Shown in pieces: positions 23,601 to 32,420 of a stretch of 64,000 bases of DNA (the first letter of the stretch is position 1; the number at the start of each line of letters is the position of its first letter). The DNA comes from Maniola hyperantus (taxonomy: Eukaryota; Arthropoda; Insecta; Lepidoptera; Nymphalidae): assembly GCF_902806685.2 (NCBI RefSeq), contig NC_048545.1:2071001-2135000 (forward strand). Direction: 5' to 3'. Position numbers and translations under genes: made by a program. Below the pieces are notes generated by a model, which saw only the letters and a list, made by a program, of their open reading frames with translations, was not told where the DNA came from and did not search any database.

Positions 23601-25423
23601 CAGCGACTAACCGATGCAATTTACACTAATCTATACTCAAATTATAAGAGGTAAAGTTTGTAATTTTGTTTGTAGGAAGTAATATCTGGACCCACTGAAC
23701 CAATTTCGAAAATTCTTTCACTAGTAGAAATACATTATTCCTGAGTGACATAGGGTATATTTTATTTTCAAAATTTAGAGATCCCTACGGAAGTTGTAAG
23801 TCATATTATAGTAATGACGATTGCCACTATTCCCTCACGAAAACATTTACAATCAGAAAACATCCTAATAAGTATCTAAATATTTGAGTTGCCAAACATC
23901 GTACTTTCGGTTCGTTTTCATTACTTAATGGATAGGTTGATACAGACAATTCGGTATTTCCCCGTATACTGTCTAACAATATTTTTATAGGACCACCAAT
24001 CACCAAAATATGGAGAGGGGTAGAAAGTCAACCATACACGTCGATAGGGCAATTTATCGCAATGATAAAATAAAAATATGATTTGAGCGTTTAGCTTTAG
24101 CTTCAAGATGGTTTGTTAGTTACTAGGTATTAAATAACAATTGTAATTTTACGTTTTGCAATATTTCCAGAAACTTGGTGTAGTACTGCAAACGCGTTTC
24201 ACTCTTCAGATCAACGTCGATGTGCAAGATGTCAACTATAACCCGCCAGCCAAACCGTTCATGAATATGATCGTGCCTCTCGCTTATATCAAAATTGTAA
24301 GAAACCTTTCTTCTTCTTGTAGGGCCGTATCCTATTGAAGGTTGGCAGCCATTAGGGCTATCTGCACCTTGGACGCTGCTGCGCGGAATAAAGAACGGCT
24401 ACTCTTCCCGTACCACTTGCGTAAATTCTTGAGTCGCGATGTTCTTCTTCGACCAGGTGATCTTTTGCCAGCTATTTTCCCCTGAATTATGAGCTGAAGT
24501 AGGTCGTACTTGCTATTTCTCATAATATGGCCAAAATATTCCAACTTCCGCACTTTTACCGTTTTCAAGATATTAATTTTACTTTATCAATTAGGAAGGT
24601 AGAGATAGGTACTTATTTATAAGAACCGTAATAATGCCGTATCCCGTATAAGGCCGTTTGAAAGACCGGCAACGCATTGGCAGTTCCTCTGGTGCTGCAA
24701 ATGTTCATGGGCAGCGGTAATCCCTTAACATCAGGTGACCCGCCTGCTCGTTTGCTCGCTATCTCAATTTAAAAAAGACTACAAGATGCTGCTATGCTAG
24801 ACTGATTGCTCGAATGTAGGTTTTTAAAAAACCCGTGAAAGCTCTTTAATTTTTCGGGATGCAAGCTATCTCATCTTCATCAAAATCGGTTGCGGGGATG
24901 GCCTGTCAAAAGATAACACACAGACACACATTTTCGCATTTATAATATCAAGTACCTACCTATTTATTCACTCACGAAAACCAGCTCCTTGTTTAGTTTT
25001 CTGATTTTTTTACATGCTGCATTACGCTGAGCGGCCTAACACACGCATTTTGGGTGCTTTCACATTGGTTGTGTTTTGTCGTAACACCATTAGAAAGTTT
25101 TACGTTTTTTAATTTCTTTTCCTACGAAATCATCTTTTTCTCTCCAGATTCAAGCGGAATTATCAGAAGAAGGGAAGAAGACAGTCAAATTATTGCACTT
25201 CAATCTCTTTTACGTGATCCGTGGATTCGAAATTGGCACGTTCATCTTAGGTTTAGTAGTTTTATTGTTTACAGCAAAAAAAATTGTTTGGAGTGCGATT
25301 TGCTCGAAGGGACTTTCTTATAAGATCTCTAAGATGAAGAAACCATCAAATAATATACAGGTAGAAGAACCACTTATGAACACAGATTTCGGTCAAATAA
25401 AAGTTTTAGAGTCGGGGAACTAA
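14659..25423 (+). CDS. Class B scavenger receptor (CD36 family), copy B, complete
   Basis: Ten exons: 14659-14707, 16006-16100, 18286-18449, 19966-20113, 20392-20592, 21390-21514, 22179-22447, 23453-23571, 24171-24296, 25148-25423. They splice GT-AG in phase into 523 residues, a usual length for the family. The start MKTSNTKNNQ is followed by the first helix (ICILIAVGFILLVVPIISLM), then the ectodomain with GPFIYQ, LWGYEEPLI, LPGWITFSKMGLLDR and the six-cysteine region, then the second helix (GTFILGLVVLLFTAKKIV). Internal exon lengths equal those of copy A; only the last exon is one codon shorter. The proteins differ by scattered substitutions, for example DKYMIKTLNG here and DKFRVKTLNG in A. 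Introns share little with copy A. Expected location is the plasma or endolysosomal membrane. The ligand is unknown. Confidence 0.95.
14810..15080. mobile_element. MITE-8 copy 1, TAAGATTTTACGTCTCACC ends
   Basis: Inverted ends (AAGATTTTACGTCTCACCAA and GGTGAGACATAAAATCTCGT) enclose a body with TTCGAAAGTCGAAACAC inverted around 15030. The related copy is at 54562-54852. It lies in CD36-B intron 1. Confidence 0.75.
15115..15425 (+). repeat. GCGAGTC/GTTCCGTACC repeat, 5' truncated
   Basis: Starts at ATGTACAGGCGAAGACC and ends CTATTGAGGTACGGTAGG. Confidence 0.8.
16120..16300 (-). repeat. GC-rich repeat fused to a CCGGGATAAAAAGTAGCC repeat
   Basis: GCGACAGGTCTATGATGGCA, then ACTTTTTATCCCGGAAAATC and CGCGGACGAAGTCGCGGGCA. 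Confidence 0.65.
16440..16655 (-). repeat. TCAG-tail repeat, reverse
   Basis: Begins AAGGAAAAGGTGACTGACTG and ends GACGAAGTCGCGGGCATAAG, a near full-length copy. Confidence 0.85.
16663..16770 (-). repeat. SINE-2 fragment
   Basis: Decayed SINE-2 core: ACTCCGCAAAGTTAGAGGTC, GTGCCCGGGACTAAGCCCCC. Confidence 0.55.
17470..18043. mobile_element. hAT-like non-autonomous element, copy 1, perfect 8-bp TSD
   Basis: Starts CAGCGTTGCCAGACGTCCCG and ends CTGGCAGCGCCTG. GTAGTATA is duplicated at 17462-17469 and 18044-18051. The inner GGTGGCACAGACAAGCCCGA segment is tandemly doubled, making this copy longer than the one at 30683. Confidence 0.85.
18044..18110 (+). repeat. (TAGTA)n microsatellite
   Basis: About twelve TAGTA units begin inside the right target-site duplication of the hAT-like element. 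Confidence 0.85.
18831..19240. other. Intron sequence, no supported gene
   Basis: A 133-codon minus-strand open stretch exists here but has no recognisable motif, splice context or leader. I treat it as chance. Confidence 0.4.
19239..19520 (+). repeat. Diverged tandem repeat, about 125-bp period
   Basis: ACCTAAAATATCAGTTCACC recurs as ACCTAAAATATCAATTCACC 242 bases on, with a partial unit (TATTTCACCAGGAACAGTTC) midway. GGAGTTCAGTACC, GGAGTTGCTGTACC and AGAGTTGGGACTTG repeat in register. Confidence 0.6.
19690..19935. repeat. LINE 3' fragment followed by SINE-2 fragment
   Basis: 19690-19805 (TAGGTGGACAGGCGACATCA, GACCTATGTCCAG) matches the end of the LINE at 22977. 19806-19935 is reverse SINE-2. 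A further LINE scrap is at 20195-20260. Confidence 0.6.
21003..21305 (-). mobile_element. SINE-2 (tRNA-derived), full copy
   Basis: On the minus strand the head has GATAGCCTAGTTGCTAGG (box A) and GGTTCGATCCCGGG (box B), then a body ending with GATCATGATGATGAT. Confidence 0.85.
21905..22067 (-). mobile_element. SINE-1 copy, reverse
   Basis: GTCAAGCTTGTGCTAGGAG and GGGTTTGAACCGTC, ending TTGAGCTATTGAGGCTC. Lies 110 bases before CD36-B exon 22179-22447. Confidence 0.85.
22485..22775 (+). mobile_element. SINE-2, full copy
   Basis: Box A GATAGCCTAGCGGTTAGGAC and box B GGGTTCGATCCTGGG. The tail is TTGATCATGATGATGC. Same family as 21003, opposite orientation, in the adjacent intron. Confidence 0.85.
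22977..23400 (+). pseudogene. Non-LTR retrotransposon ORF2 C-terminus
   Basis: YYGSETWSLTMDLIRKLRVT, AMLGVSLRDQIRNEEIRRRT, VAKLKWQWAEHIVR, RWGPKVMEWRPRTG, RPPTRWTDDIRRVA are typical of the C-terminal end of insect endonuclease-reverse transcriptases. The RT domain is absent (5' truncation). The 3' end has a TGATGATGA tail. It sits 50 bases before CD36-B exon 23453-23571. Decayed relatives: 51742-51908 and 61083-61490. Confidence 0.85.
23640..23820 (+). repeat. Dispersed repeat shared with 41510-41645
   Basis: GGTAAAGTTTGTAATTTTG ... CTAGTAGAAATACATTATTC ... CTGAGTGACATAGGG reappears in reverse in Mekk1 intron 1. Confidence 0.6.
24320..24580 (-). pseudogene. Non-LTR retrotransposon ORF2 C-terminal fragment, second type
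   Basis: The minus strand reads RKLEYFGHIMRNSKYDLLQL, IIQGKIAGKRSPGRRRTS, LKNLRKWYGKSSRSLFRAAA, ending MAANLQ: the usual tail of another LINE family. A sibling in the opposite orientation is at 56410-57425. Confidence 0.85.
24805..24955 (+). repeat. CCGGGATAAAAAGTAGCC-type repeat fragment
   Basis: Decayed: AAACCCGTGAAAGCTCTTTA, TTTTTCGGGATGCAAGCTAT, AAAATCGGTTGCGGGG, ending CATTTATAATATCAAG. Confidence 0.65.
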
Positions 25424-25544
25424 TTGTTCGCAAGTCCGAGAGTCTTAGCTTAAAATGAGGAATAAGAAGAGAAGAAAATTATCGTTCTTCGTTATTCGTT
25501 ATTATCATTCGATTCAAGAATAATAATCAAAGCAAGAGGTTCAT

Positions 25545-25550
25545 AATAAA
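25545..25550 (+). promoter_or_regulatory. Likely poly(A) signal of CD36 copy B
   Basis: AATAAA in GAGGTTCATAATAAA, about 122 bases after the stop, matching the copy A site. A second AATAAA in a conserved 'GCTTTAATAAATTTTAAGAG' context follows about 130 bases later in both copies. Confidence 0.6.
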
Positions 25551-25739
25551 GTCCATGGTGCTATTGAAACCTATGTCAATTTAAATGCAACTGAACTTAA
25601 CTAACTGATTATAACTTGAAAAATTAAGTGATTGTAAATAAATATTTTAACTATAATACAGTCGAATTAAGTAATTGCTTTAATAAATTTTAAGAGTAAT
25701 TTATTTTTATAACTACCTATTTTATATGAAATAAAAAAT

Positions 25740-26135
25740 AACCGGCCAAGTGCGAGTCAGACTCGCGCACAGAGGGTTCCGTATTAAAGTCGTATTTTTT
25801 GACATTTTGCACGATAAATCAAAAACTATTGTATAAAAATAAATAAAAATCTGTTTTAGAATGTACAGGTAAAGCCCTTTTATATGATACCCCACTTGGT
25901 AGATTTATCTTACTTTGAAAGTTGAAAATACTAATTATTGTTTATAAACACATCTTTTTTTTTCTTGTGATGTAACCACAAATTCACGGTTTTCGAATTT
26001 TTTCCTTTACTTGTGCTATAAGACCTACCTATCTGCTACATTTCATGATTTTAGGTCAATGGGAAGTACCCTATAGATTTTCTTGATAGACACGTCAGAC
26101 GGACAGACAGACAGACAACGAAGTGATCCTATTGG
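25740..26135 (+). repeat. GCGAGTC/GTTCCGTACC repeat, full copy
   Basis: AACCGGCCAAGTGCGAGTCAG to ACAACGAAGTGATCCTATTG, between CD36-B and the convergent small gene. The equivalent place behind copy A has a different copy at 8187. Confidence 0.85.
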
Positions 26136-26333
26136 AATTAATGTTTTATTTTCTCTAGAAAATTCGTAACAAAAAGCATGATAAAAAAGTAAAATTGAAT
26201 TTGAAATTCACATAGATTTTTGTGAAATAAACTTAGAATGAATTAGTCAACACTAATCATATCAAAAGGGCTTCTGTAAATTCTATAATTAGGTTTGTAG
26301 ACTATCTATGTAATTAATTATGAATTAAATAAG

Positions 26334-26804
26334 TTAATACCAATCTGAATCAGTTTCTGTTTCTGCACTATCACTGACAAACTCATTACTACTAGAACTT
26401 GACGAAGACCAGTGCTTCCTCCATCTCCTCTTATCCCTTCTAATAATTCTCTTTATCTTATGCAACGGTGGATGATCATGTACCACTGGTTCAAAGACTG
26501 TTCTAGCAGGAACTATTATTGGTGCAGGCATCGGATAAACTGGTGGTGGAAAACATGGGTTCGGGCAAGGAAAATTTGTACAACAATTCGTAGTTGCATT
26601 ATTCTCAAAAAAATTCTTCATTGAATTTATATTTTGTTCTATATGCCAAGGATTTTGGTACATTGCCAGGTTGTTTTGATTTTGATACATCAGCTTATTA
26701 GAGTCATAACGTTTCCTTAGAATGTCCAGCATTGATTGTTCTTGTGGTAAAGCAAAGGAACATACTTTGCTTATCAGAATTGGAAGGAGGACACTTGTAT
26801 GCAT
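26334..26804 (-). CDS. Small secreted Pro/Ser-rich protein, undescribed family, member 1
   Basis: I do not recognise this 156-residue protein. It starts with a likely signal peptide (MHTSVLLPILISKVCSFA). An Asn/Gln/Tyr-rich segment follows, then a short Cys/Pro patch (CCTNFPCPNPCFPPP), then PAPIIVPARTVFEPVVHDHPP, a basic block (RRDKRRWRKH), and a Ser run ending in Glu/Asp/Thr residues and a terminal WY. The Pro, P-x-IVP, basic and Ser/acidic order is shared with the genes at 27129, 32421 and 35250, but it lacks their C-terminal module. It is convergent with CD36 copy B, 0.9 kb away. A remnant behind CD36 copy A shows it was duplicated with that gene. The acidic Ser run could be a secretory-pathway phosphorylation target (inference). 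Confidence 0.75.
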   Translation of the reverse strand: MHTSVLLPILISKVCSFALPQEQSMLDILRKRYDSNKLMYQNQNNLAMYQNPWHIEQNINSMKNFFENNATTNCCTNFPCPNPCFPPPVYPMPAPIIVPARTVFEPVVHDHPPLHKIKRIIRRDKRRWRKHWSSSSSSSNEFVSDSAETETDSDWY

Positions 26805-27128
26805 TTCTTAAATTCAAAACTATGTAATGCACTTTTAAGTTCTCGTCGTGTTTTATATGATTTGTTACCTTATTGTGCATTGCGTTCTCATGAATTACCT
26901 ACTATTGTTGCGTGACATTGTTGCTTTAATCTAAGTATTGTGTAAGTTATGTTTATGTAAGTGAGTGACAAAAGTTCTTAGATTTTTGGTCTCCAATAGT
27001 AAAATCTTATTAAAAACAATTTCTGTTTTATAACAAACTTTTATCAGTCGTATAAACTTTAAAAATTCTACTTCTTTTTTATATACAATAAGTAAAATAA
27101 ATAATATCTTAATCTAAGTTATTTTGAA

Positions 27129-28368
27129 CTAGCTTATTTGAAAAGATACTGATAAATTACTAATTTTCTTATTACCGGGCGGTCTAAATATTAGCTCCTT
27201 CTTGCCGTTTCCCAGAACATGATTTGCTACTCCATCTCGCAATAAAATTTTCTTGTATCTTTCACGTTTTCGTTTTCCACTCTTATTTGAAACGACAAGT
27301 ACTTTAGGCTTTCTATTTTCGTCTTCACCGGTCATTACATGAACTGTGTGAAAATTATTATCTGAATCTTCCTTTTCGCCCAGCAATTCTGCTACATCAT
27401 CACCGTTTATCTTAGTTTTGAATTTAATCTCCCCATTTTTAGCAATATAACTAAGCATCGGCTTTACTAATTCATTGTCGCGGTCTGAACTACGAAGACT
27501 TCTTCTATGACCACCAAGTCGTTTTCTCTTTTTATATTTGCGCATTCTTATACTATAATCTGATTCAGAGCTGGTCGATTCAGTGGAGTCGTCAGAGCAT
27601 GATGAATATTTAGGTTTTCGCTCTTTCCTAGGCCTATATCTATCTTGTTGTATTGGAACATGTATTGGTGGAGGGTAAGGGACCACAACAACGGGAGGTG
27701 GCATAACAGGTGACATTGGAACAGGGACACCATAAGCTGGGCCTTGTGCCGGCCTGTATGAGTCTTGTGGCCTGTTTGGTAAGGGTTCGGGTGCATCTTC
27801 TTTGTTCTTACATCTACATTTCATATGACATGGAGAGCAGTATGAAAAGAAGGATGGTGTACAAGAAGGGCTACAGACGCAAGGTGGGCAAGGGGGGCAG
27901 TTCTTTGGTCTCTGAGTTGGTCTTTGATAGGAATTGGGTGGTACAGCTGGGACACACATTGGGACTGGCATTGGCATCGGCATTGGCACTGGCACTGGCA
28001 CAGGTACAGCTACGGCGACTGTCTCGGGTTTTTTCGTTGTGGTTGTCGTTGTTGTCGTTGTCGTTGGCTTATTATTATTCTCGGATCCTCTGCCCGGTAT
28101 TGCGATTGGGAAAAAAGATACTGGCATAGGCATATGGCATATTGGGGAAGGCATAGGCATAGCGCATATTGGCGGAGGCGGCGCAGGAAACATGGGCATT
28201 GCGAATTGGACGTTGACCAGTTTCAATAAATCAGCTATGAATGCTACGAGAATCCAGGTATGCTTGAGTTTCTGGAACAATACAAACAAGTGATTAATGT
28301 TTTTAGTATCTGGTACGTGGTACCTGTAGGCATCCCGCGTGGAAACTGTTTACTTGTATGGATTTCAT
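27129..28368 (-). CDS. Secreted Pro/Met-rich basic protein, undescribed family, member 2
   Basis: Main exon 27129-28271 (minus) is open for 380 codons but has no ATG before the leader-like segment KLKHTWILVAFIADLL. Its upstream edge is a good acceptor (TTTGTATTGTTCCAG). A 15-base first coding exon at 28354-28368 (ATG AAA TCC ATA CAA, then GTAAAC) joins in phase and gives a 385-residue protein with a plausible signal peptide; this join is inferred. Then come a Met/Pro-rich region, a Thr run, (VP)n/(MP)n repeats, a Cys/Pro patch (CPPCPPCVCSPSC), PPPVVVVPYPPP, a basic block (RPRKERKPK), an acidic Ser block, and the module YIAKNGEIKFKTKINGDDVAELL. The C-terminus is Lys/Arg-rich. No known domain was recognised. 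Confidence 0.7.
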
Positions 28369-28399
28369 AAGTTTCTAGGATTAATAAGGATTCTAAGTT

Positions 28400-28800
28400 A
28401 GTTCATTTCCATCTTAGATTGTGTCGGCATGTACCCACCTACCTGCCACCTAGTGGCGTGCAAGTCATAGAGACGCAAAAGCACTGCTTACTCAAGTTGA
28501 AATTCAATAATTATTTTCTTATCATGACAATCACCTATTTATAACCTTACTAACTAATGCGTATGCTAGCTTCAAATCCTGTACATGCCAGTTGCCGTGG
28601 TTGCCACTGCCACATGGCACAACAGGTAAAGTTGACAGTCAACATAAAAATAACATGACAACAAAAAAAAAATTTTAAGTTTAAAAAAAAATATTTACCT
28701 ACCTATAAAAGAATTTATTTAATTTTTTTTTTATAAATTTACAGGTCAAAAAACAAAAAAAAGCTATATATAGTATATACATACAGAAAAACTTATGACA
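28400..28800. other. Repeat-rich spacer upstream of member 2
   Basis: 28437-28500 is a scrap of the hAT-like MITE seen at 84-229 (CTAGTGGCGTGCAAGTCATA). The remainder is AT-rich with A runs. No gene seen. Confidence 0.5.
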
Positions 28801-28813
28801 AAAAAATTTATAT

Positions 28814-29023
28814 TTACAAAAAATATACGCCGTCCAAATGGTCATTTATGGGCATTGTGCCCATATCACTGGCGCTATTACCTCGCTGAATGGCAAGGCT
28901 CAACCGTTGAGCGAAATAAGCACCAGCTCTTGGGTCACCAGACGCGTGGATCAGCTTTTGGGACACGACGTTTATAAAAGCTTTCGTGTCCGATGACCAT
29001 GGGCCTATATAAGTAAAAATCAT
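28814..29023 (-). pseudogene. WDATCVDT-family domain, copy 3 (C-terminal end only)
   Basis: The minus strand reads GPWSSDTKAFINVV, RAGAYFAQRLSLAIQRGN, ASDMGTMP, aligned with the last 60 residues of copies 1 and 2. It lies in tandem with copy 2, same orientation. Confidence 0.65.
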
Positions 29024-29079
29024 AAAATATTTTTTTTTTATTTGTTACTAGTTTTAATAAAACTTAAAGCTAGCCTTAT

Positions 29080-29460
29080 CTAATTACTATATAAATCATG
29101 ACCGCGTGGAATGGTGCCAAGAATACTGGCTGCATTTCCGCGCTGGACAGCCAGGCTGATCCGTTGCGCAAAAAATGAGCCAGCCCTTCTGTCACCAGAT
29201 GAGGCTATTAATCGCGGTGAAATGTCTCGTAAAAAATTTTTAGCACTAAGACTCCATGGCCCCAGGGTCTCCACGGCAAACGGCACAAAAATGTAACTCT
29301 CTGTAAGAGAGGCATACTTGCGCCGCTTGCCGTTTTCAGCTGTTTCTGCTGCGGCTCCCGGTCTTGATGCTGTCTTCCTGATATGACACGGGGCCAATGT
29401 GTCAACGCAAGTTGCGTCCCACATTAGCGCCCGTCCCCGTTCCCAGGGAACCAGCGTCAA
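29080..29460 (-). pseudogene. WDATCVDT-family domain, copy 2
   Basis: The minus strand reads LVPWERGRALMWDATCVDTL, KRRKYASL, YIFVPFAVETLGPWS, RISLAVQRGNAASILGT. It is open for 126 codons and extends further upstream than copy 1 (TLVPWERGR). A scrap of the same end is at 62865-62910. Confidence 0.65.
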
Positions 29461-29734
29461 TCCATCAAATCATAAAATAAGTAGGTAACTCACGCAATTC
29501 ATTCTCGGCACTCTGATGGTTATCGCAGTGTTTTGTCGATCGGTGTACGTTTATATGCATTTTACCTATTTCTTACACAACGTCGACTCATTGTGGAGTA
29601 AAAAGAAAACCTATTTCGACTGTGCGGTAAGCGAGCTGTAAGCTGGTGCACGATTACGATTTGAATAATAAAATTTGCCATAACCAATTTGCAAAAGTGA
29701 TTTTTTTATTATAGACTGAATATTTTATTATCAG

Positions 29735-29900
29735 GGTTCCGTATCCGAAGGGTGGCAACGGGGCCCTTTTACTAAGCCTCCATCCACTGTCCGTCCGTCC
29801 GTCCGTCTGTCAGCGGGCTGCATCTCGTGAACCGTAATTTGATAGAGAGTTGAAATTTTCACATAATGTGTATTTCTATTTTAGCGTTTAAACTATCGTG
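29735..29900 (-). repeat. GCGAGTC-type repeat, second subtype, reverse
   Basis: GGGTTCCGTATCCGAAGGGT ... GTCAGCGGGCTGCATCTCGT, the subtype of 12698. Confidence 0.7.
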
Positions 29901-29924
29901 AGTGATTTCTATTATACATAATAT

Positions 29925-30145
29925 ACTAGACGATGCCCGCGACTTTGTCCGCGTGGATTTAGGTTCTAGAAAATCCCGTGGAAACTTTTTAATTTTCCGG
30001 GATAAAAAGTATGTCGCCTATGTCCTTCCCCGGGTTGCAAGCTACCTCTGTACCAAATTTCGTCAAAATCGGTTGAACGGTTGAGCCGTGAAAAGCTAGC
30101 AGACAGACAGACAGACACACTTTCGCATTTATAATATTAGTATGG
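29925..30145 (+). repeat. CCGGGATAAAAAGTAGCC-type repeat, full copy
   Basis: CTAGACGATGCCCGCGACTT, TTTTCCGGGATAAAAAGTAT, GTCAAAATCGGTTGAACGG, a CAGACAGACAG run, ending TTATAATATTAGTATGG. Confidence 0.8.
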
Positions 30146-30148
30146 ATC

Positions 30149-30367
30149 ATACACCGGCTTTACTCGTGTGTTTCGTCGACGTTAGCCCGACTAGTTTCGA
30201 ACCCATCCGGGGTCCTTTTTCACAGGGGACACCGGGCTATGAGGGCAGCGATGCGTGTCACGCGCAGCCTTAACCGCGGTCCTTTTTCCCATGTGAAAAA
30301 GGACCCCGGATGGGTTCGAAACTAGTCGGGCTAACGTCGACAAAACACGTGAGTAATGCCGGTGTAT
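30149..30367. mobile_element. Foldback MITE with 76-bp arms
   Basis: Arms 30149-30224 and 30292-30367 are inverted with only a few mismatches, starting ATACACCGGC and containing CGACGTTAGCCCGACTAGTT. The loop is about 67 bases. A shorter relative is at 53825-53925. Confidence 0.85.
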
Positions 30368-30439
30368 AATATATGTTTTTCTATTGCCGCTATAACAATC
30401 ACTACCCCTATTACCTATATGGTTTGTCCTTCAATCACG

Positions 30440-30600
30440 TCGCAACGGAGCAACGGATCGACGTGATATTTGCATGGGTAAGTATAGTTTAAGACCTGGA
30501 AAGGGACATAGGCTACTTTTTATCCCGGAAAATCAAAGAGTTCCCACGAGATTTTTAAAAACCAAAATCCACGCGTACGAAGTCGCGGGCATCAGCTAGT
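30440..30600 (-). repeat. CCGGGATAAAAAGTAGCC-type repeat, reverse
   Basis: GACATAGGCTACTTTTTATC, CCCGGAAAATCAAAGAG, ACGAAGTCGCGGGCATCAGC. Confidence 0.8.
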
Positions 30601-30682
30601 AAATAATAAAAATTTCAAAATAGCCGCTACGCAAATTAAATAAGGTACACCTAGTGTTACATCTTGTACGGTGGTACGGAAC

Positions 30683-31147
30683 CAGCGTTGCCAGTTTTTT
30701 TAATTGCCAAGTCGGGATTTTGGAACTTTTTGAGTGAAAAAAGCGGGATTCTTTCGTCGAAAGCGGGACATGTTAAAAAAACGCATACATAATCAGAAGT
30801 TTTTAAATATTTATCTTTTTATTTGAATTCAAATGACGTTTACGTGACAATATTTATAGCAAAATCGCGCGCTTATCTTCATTAGGTACGCTCCGGGGGC
30901 GGGCGGCCAGTCCACACTTCCCAGCAAGAAAATAGTACTCCTAAAGATATCTTAAAGACAATAGGACATCTTAAGATTTTTTTCTTGTCGGGCTTGTCTG
31001 TGCCACCCGCTCATGTTTCCTCAGCACGCTGCACGCACGGTAGAGTTATCCCGGAAAAGCGGCGCTGAGCCTGTCCCGCGCGGGACATTTGATTTTGACT
31101 TGAAAAATCGGGACGTCCCGCCAAAATCGGAACGTCTGGCAACGCTG
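30683..31147. mobile_element. hAT-like non-autonomous element, copy 2
   Basis: Reverse orientation relative to 17470. Ends CAGCGTTGCCAG and CTGGCAACGCTG. Flanks TACGGAAC (30675-30682) and TACGGAAT (31148-31155) differ at one base. It lacks the internal doubling of copy 1. Confidence 0.85.
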
Positions 31148-31149
31148 TA

Positions 31150-31838
31150 CGGAATACTTACCCTTACTTACGGACCTGGAAGGCTCTATTCTAGGTTTAC
31201 AGTTACACGGCCAGTGTGAAGTGTCAAATTTGAAGTCTTCCGAGATTATCATTCGTTCACATTTTAGTACGGGTCTTTCTTCGGGAAGACCCTAAATAAA
31301 ATAGTGTTGTACAGCTGTCATCGATATATTATTTTCTACTAGTAGATCTGCCCCGCTTTAGCACGGAGGGGGTTGTTTTATAGACCAATAATAAGACTAT
31401 TATAATAAACCTTCCTTGTGAAATGCCCTGAATGATAATTAATGAAACCCATATTTAATTGCCGTGAGAAGTTTTGGTACCAATTATTTACTTTTACCGA
31501 AATCGAACCTGCTACTAACAGGGCTGAAAATAATATGAAAATGTATGTAACTGTTAGGCTGCTACTACTACTAAGCTATTACTCTTCAAGGCATTCCATC
31601 TTCCATATCTGGAACTATCCGTTATATTTTCAAGGAAAGGTCATCATAGCTTTTTTGATATGATTACCAACTGCCAATTTATTAGCCTCCCAAATCCCAA
31701 TGGATTAGAATGATGGGCATTAAGGTTGTCTTTGCAACTGCAACTGCACCCTTCTATATAGTTTCTTCTGTATCTTGTATTGTTTTCCTGTATATAAATG
31801 TGTGTGTAATAGATTTCTAAATAAATGGTTAAATTTAT
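31150..31838. other. Spacer with weak LINE-like 3' sequence
   Basis: 'CTGCCCCGCTTTAGCACGG' and a 3' part with TATATAAATGTGTGTG and AATAAATGG look like non-coding element debris. No supported gene. Confidence 0.4.
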
Positions 31839-32205
31839 ACTAGCTTATGCCCGCGAATTCGGCTGCGTGGACTACACAAATTTTAAACCCTTAGGTTTGA
31901 TTTTTAACTATGAGATTTTAACATAAGCTTAATAAAATATGTCATAATTACCTACTGCTAATTGCACTACAAAACTTCTTTATCGACACTTCAAAACTGA
32001 CAGACTTTCATACAAACTTCAAACCCCTATTTTACCCCTTTAGGGGTTGAATTTTGAAAAATCCTTTCTTAGCGGACGCCTACGTTATAATAGCTATCTG
32101 CATGCCGAATTTCAGCGTGATCCGTCCAGTAGTTTGAGCTGTGCGTTGATAGATCAGTCAGTCAATCAGTCAGTCAGTCACCTTTTCCTTTTATATATAT
32201 AGATG
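31838..32205 (+). repeat. TCAG-tail repeat interrupted by about 115 bases
   Basis: The head GCTTATGCCCGCGAATTCGG and the body (CAAACCCCTATTTTACCCC onward) are separated by unrelated AT-rich DNA at about 31905-32020. Confidence 0.75.
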
Positions 32206-32420
32206 AAAGTAATAGTCTGTTTACCTACATCATTATCTGCTTTGGGGCAAAAATATATTTACTTAAGGTACGAGAAGATGCGAGAGGCTATTAAGGTTCA
32301 AAAATAAATTTATAAGAGGATGTTATTATCATCATAATAAAATGAATCATAATATTATAACGATATATTTACTAAAAATATAAAAAAATAAAAACTTTAG
32401 GCGCTAAACACAAGCTTAAA

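Noticed and set aside
27710..28293. Plus-strand ORFs of up to 139 codons opposite the Pro/Met-rich gene
   Set aside because: Gly/Thr/Trp/His repeats are the antisense shadow of the (VP)n(MP)n and Thr-run coding on the minus strand, which has a leader, basic block and conserved module.
31013..31252. Overlapping 68-codon ORFs on both strands
   Set aside because: They lie within and just past the hAT-like non-autonomous element. The related copy at 17470 is differently arranged and shows no conserved frame.
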